From: Verrucomicrobiota bacterium
GTDB taxonomy: Bacteria; Verrucomicrobiota; Verrucomicrobiia; Chthoniobacterales; JAFAMB01
Assembly (NCBI GenBank): GCA_019247695.1
Contig: JAFBAP010000019.1
Span: forward strand, 1 to 63,894
Length of the DNA stretch: 63,894 bases
Reading direction: 5' to 3'
Shown here: positions 1 through 8,108 of the stretch, piece after piece
Position numbering within the stretch: the stretch's first letter is position 1
Layout of the letters: the number at the start of each line of letters is the position of its first letter
Translations under genes and position numbers: made by a program
Notes under the pieces: generated by a model
The model's input: only the letters and a program-made list of their open reading frames with translations
Database searches by the model: none
What the model was told of the DNA's origin: nothing

Positions 1-113
1 CGAATCGTGACGGCGTCGTCGCAGGCCTCGCGGATTGCTTGCTCGAACTTATCGGGCGCCATGAAATTGTCGCCGATAACCGCGACTTCCATGACTCTGG
101 TTTCAGGCGCCAT
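1..113 (-). CDS. 2-hydroxyacid dehydrogenase-like protein, N-terminal fragment (cut by window edge)
   Basis: Only the first 37 or so codons are present. Reading leftward from the ATG at 111-113, the protein begins MAPETRVMEVAVIGDNF and runs open to base 1. The hydrophobic strand VAVIGDNF followed by an amphipathic helix resembles the start of NAD-dependent D-2-hydroxyacid (phosphoglycerate-type) dehydrogenases. A second in-frame ATG at 90-92 is an alternative start. The first ATG overlaps the end of the upstream FGGY kinase by 11 bases, so the two are probably translated together as one sugar-catabolic operon. The fragment is too short for a firm family call. Confidence 0.5.
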   Translation of the reverse strand, partial: MAPETRVMEVAVIGDNFMAPDKFEQAIREACDDAVTI

Positions 114-1671
114 TGATCGTCTCCCGAGCGGCCTGCATCCGGCGCCATACGCCCGGCAGGGCCGCGTACCCGTCCCGGTATACGGGGAATAAGGCCTCGT
201 AGGCGCGCGCCAGCGCCGGATCGGGCCACTCCACTTCGCCCTTTACCGGCGCAATCCAGCGGGCCGTGCACGCCGCCATATCGGGATAAAGTCCGACGCT
301 AACCGCCGCCATCATCGCCGCCCCCGCAGCAGCCGCTTCTTCGTGCGCAGCGGCACGGACGGGGCAATTCAGGCAGGCCGCAAGGATAACGCGCATCGAT
401 TTTGAGCGTGCCGCTCCACCCGTGATTCGCACCCCCGTCGGCAGACCGCCCATGGCGACGTAGCAGTCGCGCGCGGCCAGCCCCAGCCCTTCGTACACGC
501 CCCTCGCCACCTCCGGCATACGCACGCCCTGGTCAATCCCGAACAGCCCGGCTCGGGCGAACGGGTCGATGAAAGGGCCCCGTTCGCCGGAAGAGGAAGT
601 AAACGGGTGGAAGAGCACCGCCCCCGGTCGCGCCGCGGCGGCTGCCTCATCCAGCGCACGCAGGATGTCCCCGCCCTCGCGGACCGTACCCGCACCGGCA
701 AGCCGCGCCGCGTCCTGAACCAAGCCGGCGAGCCAATCAAGGTTCGGCGTGGCCACCATGTGCGTTTGCATCTGCAGGGTGTGACCCGGGACCGGAAAGG
801 GAATACAATAGCCGGTCATGCCTGGGTTAGGAACCACCCGTTCCGGCGCGGGGACCAGGCGCAAATGCAGGCCCGTCGTGCCGAGGATCGACACGCCCGC
901 CTCCATCCCGCGTCCATACGCACCGGCGCCGAGGGCGGCGCAAGCCACGTCCACATAACCGAGCACGACCGGCAGCCCTGGGGCGAAGCCGGTGCGCGCG
1001 GCCGCCGCGACGGACAATCCGTGCCACTGGCGCGCACCGTCCACGATGGGCGGCAGTAACCGGCGCAGGTGCCTGAGACCGAGGGCCTCGAGCACTGGTT
1101 CGCGGTAGGTTCGGGTGCGGTAATCGCCGAACGAAAAGCTCGCCTCAGAGGGGTCCGTGGCCCGCATGCCGGTCAGTTTCAAGTAGAGCCAGTCCTTGCA
1201 ATGAAAGGCGGTGGCCGCGCGTTCCAGCATCTCCGGGCGGTTGCGCTCGAGCCAGAGTAATTGGGCCGGCTGCTGGCAAGCCGCCAGCCCGCTGCCGGTA
1301 AATGCAAACGCAGCGCGTGCCGCCCCACCCTGCCGGAGGGCTTCGACCAACGGGGCCGCTCGCGCATCCAGCCAGAGCATGGCCGGGCCGACGGGTGCGC
1401 CATCCTCATCGACGAGCCAGGTGCCGTCGCCCTGACCGGTGATCGCAAGCGCGGCAACTTCCTGGCCGTCGAGCCGGCCGGCCAACTCGCCCAAGACCGC
1501 GCAAGCGTCTTCCCACGTCCGCGCCATGTCCTGTTCCGCCGTACCGTCCGAATCGGACGCGATCAGGTTGGGACGCGAGGCGTGCGCAACGACGTTACCG
1601 GCCGCGTCGAACGCGAGCCCTTTCACCACGGACGTCCCTGAGTCAAGCGCAACAAGGATTGGTCCACTCAT
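103..1671 (-). CDS. FGGY-family carbohydrate kinase, erythritol kinase (EryA) type
   Basis: 522 aa, the usual length for FGGY kinases. The N-terminal phosphate-binding strand-loop (VALDSGTSVVKGLAFD, residues 7-22) and the C-terminal ATPase motif (ITGGAARSK) are both present, so the actin-like fold looks complete. Internal blocks GQGDGTWLVDEDG, WLDARAAP, HCKDWLYLKLTG and ATDPSEASFSFGD are those I associate with erythritol kinases rather than xylulokinase or glycerol kinase. It would phosphorylate a polyol or ketose in the cytoplasm using ATP. It overlaps a dehydrogenase-like gene downstream, and the intergenic region 1672-1783 separates it from the divergent sigma gene. The subfamily call is from remembered conserved blocks; the exact substrate is not proven. 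Confidence 0.85.
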   Translation of the reverse strand: MSGPILVALDSGTSVVKGLAFDAAGNVVAHASRPNLIASDSDGTAEQDMARTWEDACAVLGELAGRLDGQEVAALAITGQGDGTWLVDEDGAPVGPAMLWLDARAAPLVEALRQGGAARAAFAFTGSGLAACQQPAQLLWLERNRPEMLERAATAFHCKDWLYLKLTGMRATDPSEASFSFGDYRTRTYREPVLEALGLRHLRRLLPPIVDGARQWHGLSVAAAARTGFAPGLPVVLGYVDVACAALGAGAYGRGMEAGVSILGTTGLHLRLVPAPERVVPNPGMTGYCIPFPVPGHTLQMQTHMVATPNLDWLAGLVQDAARLAGAGTVREGGDILRALDEAAAAARPGAVLFHPFTSSSGERGPFIDPFARAGLFGIDQGVRMPEVARGVYEGLGLAARDCYVAMGGLPTGVRITGGAARSKSMRVILAACLNCPVRAAAHEEAAAAGAAMMAAVSVGLYPDMAACTARWIAPVKGEVEWPDPALARAYEALFPVYRDGYAALPGVWRRMQAARETINGA

Positions 1672-1783
1672 GGCGGGTTACAAAACGGTTTTGGGGCGAA
1701 AGTTTCAGATCGGTGACGGATTCGCTTTTTTTTTCCTTGACCACCTTTTAGGGTATTAATGGGAGCGACTTTACGCGTCGGCC

Positions 1784-2137
1784 ATGATGGACCAGGACCA
1801 CAGCCCCGATGCACCCGATCCGGCACGGGTTGATTTTACGCATTGGAGCGTGGTGCTCGCGGCCGCCCAAAGCGGTGTTCCACGCAGCCCGGAGGCCCTG
1901 GCCGACCTGTGCGCGCGCTACTGGCGACTCCTTTACACCTTCGTGCAAGGCCAGCGGCACAGCCCCGAAGGCGCCCGAGACCTCATCGAAGGCTTTTTCG
2001 AACACCTGATCAGGAGTCGCACGCAACTGATGCGCCCCGAACTGGAATGTACCGTCGAAGACCCCGCAGAAGTCGAGGCCGAATCGCGCGGCTTGCGCGA
2101 GGCGCTGCCGGCGGCGGAGGGCCGCGTGCGAACCTAA
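1784..2137 (+). CDS. ECF-like RNA polymerase sigma factor with internal deletion (probably non-functional)
   Basis: 117 aa. The N-terminus (HWSVVLAAAQSG, LCARYWRLLYTFV, ARDLIEGFFEHL) matches the sigma region-2 start of the intact paralogue at 12986-13756. After residue 81 or so it jumps to a segment (ECTVEDPAEVEAESRGL) that matches the last 35 residues of that paralogue. About 140 residues are missing, including the rest of region 2 and all of the region-4 helix-turn-helix. The frame is kept across the junction. The stop TAA (2135-2137) is followed one base later by the GTG start of the kinase, so the gene may persist only as a translational leader for it. ATG at 1784 or 1787 could be the start. 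Confidence 0.7.
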   Translation: MMDQDHSPDAPDPARVDFTHWSVVLAAAQSGVPRSPEALADLCARYWRLLYTFVQGQRHSPEGARDLIEGFFEHLIRSRTQLMRPELECTVEDPAEVEAESRGLREALPAAEGRVRT

Positions 2138-2138
2138 C

Positions 2139-5100
2139 GTGGACGCTTATCCCTCGCGTCGCATGCACCCGGACGCCGAACGCCTCACCGATGCTCAGCC
2201 GGCACTGGCGCCCAAGCCTTGCCCCGCCTGCGGCGCGCCTTGCCCGGATGGAGACGATGGCACGGGTTGCCCCGTATGCCTGTTGCAGTGGGCCCTGGAG
2301 CTTGGATCACACGGCAAAGACAGCCCGTCAGACGACGAGCCTTTGTCGCCCACCCAGGGCCGGTTTGACCATTATGAGCTGGTGCAACGGCCGGACGGCG
2401 ACTTTGACGAACTGGGCCGGGGCGCCATGGGGGTTACCTATAAGGCCTTGGACACCGTCCTGGGCCATGCCGTGGCCCTGAAGGTGCTCGACGCCCGTAT
2501 CGCGGCGCGCCCGGAGGCGCGGGAGCGGTTCCTGCGCGAAGCCTGCGCCGCCGCGCGGCTGCGGCATCCGAACGTGGCTTCGGTCTTCTACTTCGGCGTT
2601 CGAAGAAGTGACGGCAGGTGCTTTTACGCAATGGAACTGGTCGAAGGCGAGACGATGGAGGCGCGCCTGCACCGGCAAGGGTCACTGCCCGTACCGGTGG
2701 CCCTGGAGATTGCGGCGCAAGTGGCCCGCGCGCTGGCCGCCGCTGAGGCCCAAGGCTTGGTGCACCGCGACCTCAAACCCTCTAACCTGATGCTGGTAAG
2801 CGGGCCGGAGCCCCTGGTGAAAGTTATCGATTTCGGCTTGGCCAAAGCGGCCGCGAACCTTGGAAGCGAGACCGACTTAACCCAGCACGGGTTCGTCGGC
2901 ACGCCCGCCTTTGCCAGCCCGGAGCAATGCACCGCCGCGAGCGTGGACGCCCGCTCCGACCTGTATGCGCTGGGCGTGACGCTCTGGACGCTTCTGACGG
3001 GGCAGGCGCCGTTTCGAGGCACGCCTGAGGAGGTGATGCGCCAGCACGTACGGGCGCCCTTGCCGCTCGAACGACTCAGCGGAATCCCCCAGCCGGTCGT
3101 GGCGTTGCTGCAAACGCTACTGGAGAAAGACCCGGCACGGCGGTTTCAAAGCGCGACCCAGTTACTCCAAACGATGCTGGCAGTTAGGACCGCGCTTGAG
3201 GCGGGGCGCAGCATGACCGGCCAAGCTTTATACCAGACTGGGGCAGTGAATCTGTCCCGCTTGGTTCTCCCTCTACCGGCACGATCGGGGCCCGAGAAAA
3301 TTTCCGTGGCCCGATTGCCCGTGACCGGGAACGCCCTTTTCGGCCGGGAGGAGGATCTCGCCGCTCTCGAGACAGCCTGGGTCGCGTCGCAGGTGAACGT
3401 TATCGCCATCGTGGCCTGGGCGGGGGTGGGCAAATCGACTTTGGTCAATCACTGGCTGAGACGGATGGCGGCCGAACGATACCGTTCGGCGGACCTGGTG
3501 TTTGGCTGGTCCTTTTACCGGCAGGGTACCCATGGAGAGGCGTCTTCGGCCGACGAATTTTTGGATACGGCCTTGGCTTGGTTTGGCGATCCGGACCCGC
3601 GCCGGGGCACGGCGTGGGACAAAGGCGAACGGCTGGCCGGGCTCATCGCCCCGCGCCGCGCCCTGCTGGTGCTGGACGGCCTTGAGCCGCTCCAAGAGCC
3701 GCCCGGCCCGCACGAAGGGCGCTTGCGCGATCCGGCTCTGCAGGCGCTCTTGCGCGAGTTGGCGGCGTTCAATCAGGGCCTGTGCGTGATCACCACGCGG
3801 CTGCCGGTGGCCGACTTGGCCGATCACGAAGGCAGTTCGATGCGGCGCCAGGACCTGGAGCACCTCTCCGCTGAGGCCGGGGCGCAGTTGTTGCGGGCCC
3901 TTGGGGTTAAAGGGCCCGAAGCCGAGCTGCGGGAAGCTAGTGAGGCGTTCGGGGGCCATTGCCTGGCCCTGACGCTCCTGGGCAGTTACTTGAGCGATGC
4001 TTATGGGGGTGACATCCGTCGCCGCGCCGAAGTGTCCAACCGGCTGGCCCACGACGTGCGCCAGGGCACCCATGCCCGTAAAGTGATGGAATCGTACCAA
4101 GCGTGGCTTGGCGAGGGTCCGGAGCTGGAAGCCCTGCGGCTGCTGGGCCTTTTCGACCGGCCTGCCGATGAAAAGGCGCTCGAGGCGCTGCTGAAACCGC
4201 CCGCCATCCCGGGCCTGACCGAGTCGCTGACCAGCTTGGGCCCAAGCCAGTGGCGCGCGGTGCTGGCGCGGTTAAGGAGGGCCAAACTCCTGGCGGACGA
4301 AGACCCGCACCAGCCGGGCCAGTTGGATGCGCACCCCCTCGTGCGGGAGTATTTCGGCCGCCAGCTTCGGGAACACTGGGCTGCGGCACGGCAGGATGGT
4401 AACCGCCGGCTCTACCATCACTATGAAATGCTGGCACCGGAGCGGCCGGACCGCTTTCAGGACATGGAACCGCTGTTTCCGGCCGTCACCTGCGCCTGCC
4501 AGGCCGGGCTATACCGGGACGCGCTGCATAAAGTCTACATCCCGCGCATCCAGCGCGGGGATGCGTCCTTCGCGGCCAAGATCCTGGGCGTCCGGGGGGC
4601 TTTACTCTCGGCGCTGGCCCATTTTTTTGTCGACGAGCGTTGGGGCTCACCCGTGCAACCGGGCGTCGGGGCCCAACGACTCACCCCGGAGGATCAGCTT
4701 TTTATCCTCATGCAGGCAGGGCTCTACCTAACCGCCACCCGCGGGCACTCCGCCCCGGAGGTGCGCCTTTGTTACGAGCGTGCGGAGGCGTTGTGCCATT
4801 CGCTTCATCAGCCGCTGACGTTGTTTTCCGCGCTGGTAGGTCAGTGGCGCAATTCGCTGCTTACCGCCAAGCTGAGCGCCACCATGCAGGTTGCTCAACG
4901 GGCTTACTCGCTGGCGCAGGCCAGGAACGAGCCGGCGCTCACGCTGGGTGCCTTTCGCATGCTGGCGGTCACGCACTTCTTTGCGGGCGAATTCGCGGCT
5001 GCCCAACGCTGCGCGAGGAGTGGCGTTCAGCTCTGGCGCGCGGGAGGGGTTGAGCCCCGGTTCGAGGAGGTTAACTCACCCGCGGTCGTTTGCCTGAGTT

Positions 5101-5735
5101 TTGACGTCCTCTGCAGGTGGCATTTCAGGGAGGGTACGGCTTGCCAAGTGGCCATGGCCGAAGCCATATCCCTGGCAAGAGCGTTGGGTGACCCGTACGC
5201 GTTAGCCGTGGCCCTCTTTCATGCCGAGTTTGCCGGCCACTTTGAAAATAATTCTGCCGACGTGGAACGTTTGGCCTCAGATTTAATGGAGTTGTCGACC
5301 CGGCAGCATTTTGGGCAGTGGCGGGCCGGAGCAAAAGTTTTCCGTGGCTGGGCGCGGAGCGCGTCCGGCAGTATCGCCGAAGGCATTGCCTGGATCGAGG
5401 AAGGAATCGCAGACTGGCGGGCACTCGGATCGACGCTGGTCGTGCCGTATTGGCTTGCCTTAAAGGCCGAAGCTTTGCACCTTGCGAACCGTTCCGCCGA
5501 GGCGCTTAAGGCCATAAGAGAAGCAGAAACGCTGGCCGAACGCTCTGGTGAGGCCTGGTGGAGTGCCGAACTCTGCAGGCTTCGTGGGGTGTTCCTCGCA
5601 ACGATGGATGCCGACGGGGGCGAAATCGAGGCGGCATTTCGCGAATCCATTCGCGTAGCAGAGCAACAGAGATCGTTTGCCCTGCTGAAACGTGCGGAAG
5701 CGAGCCATACCGAATACCGCGCTAAAAAGGAATGA
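2139..5735 (+). CDS. Ser/Thr protein kinase fused to a P-loop NTPase and TPR-like region
   Basis: 1198 aa. A zinc-ribbon-like CPAC...CPVC pair (28-47) precedes a Hanks-type kinase domain at about 80-345: glycine loop GRGAMG (93-98), Lys115, catalytic HRDLKPSN (209-216) and DFG (231-233), all intact. A second P-loop domain follows with Walker A AGVGKST (428-434) and Walker B LLVLDG (509-514), like STAND/NACHT-type ATPases. The last 500 residues are helical and alanine-rich with TPR character. No membrane segment is evident, so it is probably cytoplasmic. The start is GTG 2139, one base after the sigma-factor stop; ATG 2163 is an alternative. It probably phosphorylates regulatory partners in response to an NTPase-switched signal (inference). 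Confidence 0.85.
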   Translation: MDAYPSRRMHPDAERLTDAQPALAPKPCPACGAPCPDGDDGTGCPVCLLQWALELGSHGKDSPSDDEPLSPTQGRFDHYELVQRPDGDFDELGRGAMGVTYKALDTVLGHAVALKVLDARIAARPEARERFLREACAAARLRHPNVASVFYFGVRRSDGRCFYAMELVEGETMEARLHRQGSLPVPVALEIAAQVARALAAAEAQGLVHRDLKPSNLMLVSGPEPLVKVIDFGLAKAAANLGSETDLTQHGFVGTPAFASPEQCTAASVDARSDLYALGVTLWTLLTGQAPFRGTPEEVMRQHVRAPLPLERLSGIPQPVVALLQTLLEKDPARRFQSATQLLQTMLAVRTALEAGRSMTGQALYQTGAVNLSRLVLPLPARSGPEKISVARLPVTGNALFGREEDLAALETAWVASQVNVIAIVAWAGVGKSTLVNHWLRRMAAERYRSADLVFGWSFYRQGTHGEASSADEFLDTALAWFGDPDPRRGTAWDKGERLAGLIAPRRALLVLDGLEPLQEPPGPHEGRLRDPALQALLRELAAFNQGLCVITTRLPVADLADHEGSSMRRQDLEHLSAEAGAQLLRALGVKGPEAELREASEAFGGHCLALTLLGSYLSDAYGGDIRRRAEVSNRLAHDVRQGTHARKVMESYQAWLGEGPELEALRLLGLFDRPADEKALEALLKPPAIPGLTESLTSLGPSQWRAVLARLRRAKLLADEDPHQPGQLDAHPLVREYFGRQLREHWAAARQDGNRRLYHHYEMLAPERPDRFQDMEPLFPAVTCACQAGLYRDALHKVYIPRIQRGDASFAAKILGVRGALLSALAHFFVDERWGSPVQPGVGAQRLTPEDQLFILMQAGLYLTATRGHSAPEVRLCYERAEALCHSLHQPLTLFSALVGQWRNSLLTAKLSATMQVAQRAYSLAQARNEPALTLGAFRMLAVTHFFAGEFAAAQRCARSGVQLWRAGGVEPRFEEVNSPAVVCLSFDVLCRWHFREGTACQVAMAEAISLARALGDPYALAVALFHAEFAGHFENNSADVERLASDLMELSTRQHFGQWRAGAKVFRGWARSASGSIAEGIAWIEEGIADWRALGSTLVVPYWLALKAEALHLANRSAEALKAIREAETLAERSGEAWWSAELCRLRGVFLATMDADGGEIEAAFRESIRVAEQQRSFALLKRAEASHTEYRAKKE

Positions 5736-5739
5736 GGTG

Positions 5740-6009
5740 AGAACGGTTTGAGGCTCGTTTGCCGAAACACGATGCACGCCGGTCGACTCTGTCGGCACCA
5801 GTACCACGGCCGCCGCAAGCAGGATCGCGAGCTGCCGCTCGATTTTCGACCGCTCGCGAAGCTCGCCGCGCGCCGGCATGCAGCTCGCCCATGGCAATGA
5901 GCGGCAGGAACAACTCGCCCTCATTGGCAATCAGCTCCGGCAGCGGACTTCGCCGGGGGGCCACAATCGTGCTTTTATCGAGCAGGACGTCACCACTCAC
6001 CCGGATCAA
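5740..6009 (-). pseudogene. VapC-like PIN-domain toxin remnant (frameshifted)
   Basis: The frame starting at the ATG ending at 6009 encodes a VapC-like start (SGDVLLDKSTIV) and the hallmark ELFLPLIAMGELHAGARR with its acidic residue, then goes off family after AVEN. The family-like continuation (IERQLAILLAAAVVLVP) is in another frame, so a frameshift lies near 5845-5870. The C-terminal half carrying the remaining acidic residues is absent. The first Asp block is also shortened compared with normal VapC proteins. ATG overlaps the stop of the antitoxin-like gene as ATGA, the usual vapBC arrangement. The ribonuclease is almost certainly dead. Confidence 0.6.
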
Positions 6010-6224
6010 TCCTCCGGCAGTCCTGCAACGCCCGCCCGCTCAAGCTCGTCGGCCCCTTCGGAACTGAGCACCCGGCCGGAATTCTGCAGCAAAGCCCGGC
6101 GCGTTTGCAGGTCCGGCACCGTTAAGGGATGGATGTATGGCGCCCGTACCGCCAACCGGTCGGGCGGCAGCGCCTTGAGTTCCTCAATCGCTTTCTCTAA
6201 AGCCGGCGACGCCCGCCATAACAT
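6006..6224 (-). CDS. VapB-type antitoxin-like small protein
   Basis: 72 aa. The sequence has the pattern of a VapB family often paired with PIN toxins: an N-terminal helix ALEKAIEELKALPPDRL, a middle with the variable Ile-His pair, and a C-terminal SSEGADELERA segment that would wrap the toxin. The stop overlaps the start of the decayed vapC by four bases. Because the toxin is broken, this antitoxin would be an orphan left after decay of the pair, or itself drifting. The assignment rests on the pattern and the neighbour; no DNA-binding fold is visible. Confidence 0.5.
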   Translation of the reverse strand: MLWRASPALEKAIEELKALPPDRLAVRAPYIHPLTVPDLQTRRALLQNSGRVLSSEGADELERAGVAGLPED

Positions 6225-6403
6225 GAATGGTTACGCTACTCGCTGCGCTATGGTAAAAGGCGCCCTCTCCGGTCGATCGATCGCAGGGCATCATCTCGCG
6301 CCGTCTCAGCGCGGCTATGGTGACCCGCCCCACTTTAGTGCCTCCAAATCGGCCTTACCCTGCCTATTGGTGGGTTGCAAAAGCATCCTTCTCCACTCGA
6401 AGC

Positions 6404-7012
6404 TTACGGAAGGACCTCGGTAAGTGCCTCGGATACCGTCGGGCTCTCCGGCATGTGGCGTGGGTCCAGCCAAACGCGTCTTACCCAAAAGCCGGGAATG
6501 ACGCGCGAACGGATCACTGCTTCCTCCTGGCCAAACTCGACCAGCACCTCACTCTGCCGATGGTAAAACCGGTGTGCTAAAGTTCGCGGATCCAAGATCC
6601 AGTACTCCCTCACGCCGTACTCTTCGTATTTGGCGAATTTGCGCCCGACGTCATCGCCGGCGCTCGCGGGCGAAAGGATCTCGGCGACCCAGGTCGGCGC
6701 CACCGGGATGTGGGTCTCCTGGAAACGTGAGACCTGATCGTGCGTATAAAAGGCGATGTCGGGCATGACCACGGTTCGCTGAGCCAACCGGACGGCGATG
6801 ACTTCCCGGTGCACCACGCCCAAGCGCCTGCGTTCGACGTAGGCGGCAAGAAGCCGGTCTAAAAAGTTCGCGAGATTGCCATGGGGCAGGCTGACGGGAG
6901 AATGCATGATGATTTGACCATCAATCAGGTTGGCAAAGACCCCGGGCTCCAGCCACTCGAGGAATTCGTCGGCAGTCCAAAGTTGGTGGGTAATCGACAC
7001 GTGAGTTGGCAT
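6404..7012 (-). CDS. Uma2 family (DUF820) putative endonuclease
   Basis: 202 aa from the ATG at 7010-7012, chosen because GGAG lies six bases upstream; the open frame reaches 7150 without a ribosome site. Family features in order: TADEFLEWLEPG, the glutamate/aspartate-containing LIDGQIIMHSP, the PHGNLANFLDRLL helix, VVMPDIAFY, and WVAEILSPASAGDD...KFAKYEEYGVREYWILDP. These match the PD-(D/E)XK-like Uma2 fold (active residues D, E and K in the MPDI, EILSP and KYEEYG blocks). The physiological role of Uma2 proteins is unknown. It stands alone, between a vapBC remnant and an IS remnant. Confidence 0.85.
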   Translation of the reverse strand: MPTHVSITHQLWTADEFLEWLEPGVFANLIDGQIIMHSPVSLPHGNLANFLDRLLAAYVERRRLGVVHREVIAVRLAQRTVVMPDIAFYTHDQVSRFQETHIPVAPTWVAEILSPASAGDDVGRKFAKYEEYGVREYWILDPRTLAHRFYHRQSEVLVEFGQEEAVIRSRVIPGFWVRRVWLDPRHMPESPTVSEALTEVLP

Positions 7013-7289
7013 ACTGCGCTCCGGATAGTTTATCTTATGGCGGCACGTTGGGTCGAGCAGCGTTTTGCGACGACCGGCGCGACGGTCGAACAAGGAGACG
7101 GCCATCCATTTCGTCGCAGCTGCGGCATCAGCGGTTCGAAGGCAGTCCACGTTTTCGATACGGGGGACGGCGGGGGCTCACGCCTTTAGGTTTAAATCTT
7201 CTTGGACCACTGCAAACAGCCTCGCGGGGTCCTTGTCGGTGGTGGCGCGCATTTCGGCTTTGGCAATGGCTTGGGCGACCGCCGCAAAG

Positions 7290-7943
7290 CTCACTCAAAG
7301 GCGCGGGCGGCGACGAGCGGGGGAACGGGGTTGCAATAAGGACCATCGGCCCGACCTGCGCCAGATGGTGGTGGGCTAAACCGTCGATGTCCAAGGCCGG
7401 CCGATTTGCTGTGAGTTCTGGCCGGGCAACACGGCCGACGTCACCACGCTCAAGCCGGTGGTCGAGCGCTTCCGCTTACGCGAGATCACGGTGGTGGCCG
7501 ATCGAGGCATGGCCAGCCAAGCCACCCTGGAGGCCTTTGAAGGCAGCGTGCAGGCGCGCCAGAACCCCAAGGACCCCGCCCCGCTCAAAGTCAACGAAGT
7601 CTGGATGGAGGCGCGCCGTTACGTCGTGTGCCGCAATGAGGAAGAACGGCGCAAAGACGCCCATGACCGGGAAGCCATCGTGGCCCGCCTGCGCGAGCAA
7701 CTGCGCCAAGGCGATAAAAGCTCGGTCGGCAACAAAGACTATCGCCGCTACCTCAAAGTCGAAGGGGAAGGCCACTTCCAGATCGCTGAAGAGCAGATCA
7801 AAGCCGACGCCTTGCATCCCAAGTGGTATTTGACCATTTTCATGGCTTGGCGGTCGGGCACACGTTCCAAAAACCGGAAGGGAAGATTAACACCCAAGCG
7901 GACCACCGATTCAACGCCCGGCCGTCCATTGTCGCCGACCTAA
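7290..7943 (+). pseudogene. IS1634-like (IS4 superfamily) transposase remnant
   Basis: Fragments of a DDE transposase can be followed in order across frames: AGGDERGNG near 7305, then NKDHRPDLRQMVVG (7335-7376), an in-frame TAA at 7377-7379, then CCEFWPGNTADVTTLKPVV and ITVVADRGM in the same frame as the stop. The DHRPDL and NTAD blocks and the Asp of VADRGM are typical of IS1634 elements. At least one frameshift (about 7333), one nonsense codon and loss of both ends leave roughly 215 of the usual 500-plus codons. No flanking inverted repeats were found. The 161-aa open frame from 7458 is part of this remnant and not a gene. Confidence 0.75.
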
Positions 7944-8108
7944 CCCCCGGCAGGTTGCTCGCGGCACCCTGCCAAGACCGGCCAGACGTTCTTGGCAAAG
8001 CGCTGATGGCAACCCCCAAGGAATCTGTCCGCCAGCTGCCTCCGGTAAACGCGCATCCGTTAAAGCATTGTCGCTTTCCTCCATATTGCCTCGCCTGTGC
8101 CCACCGGT

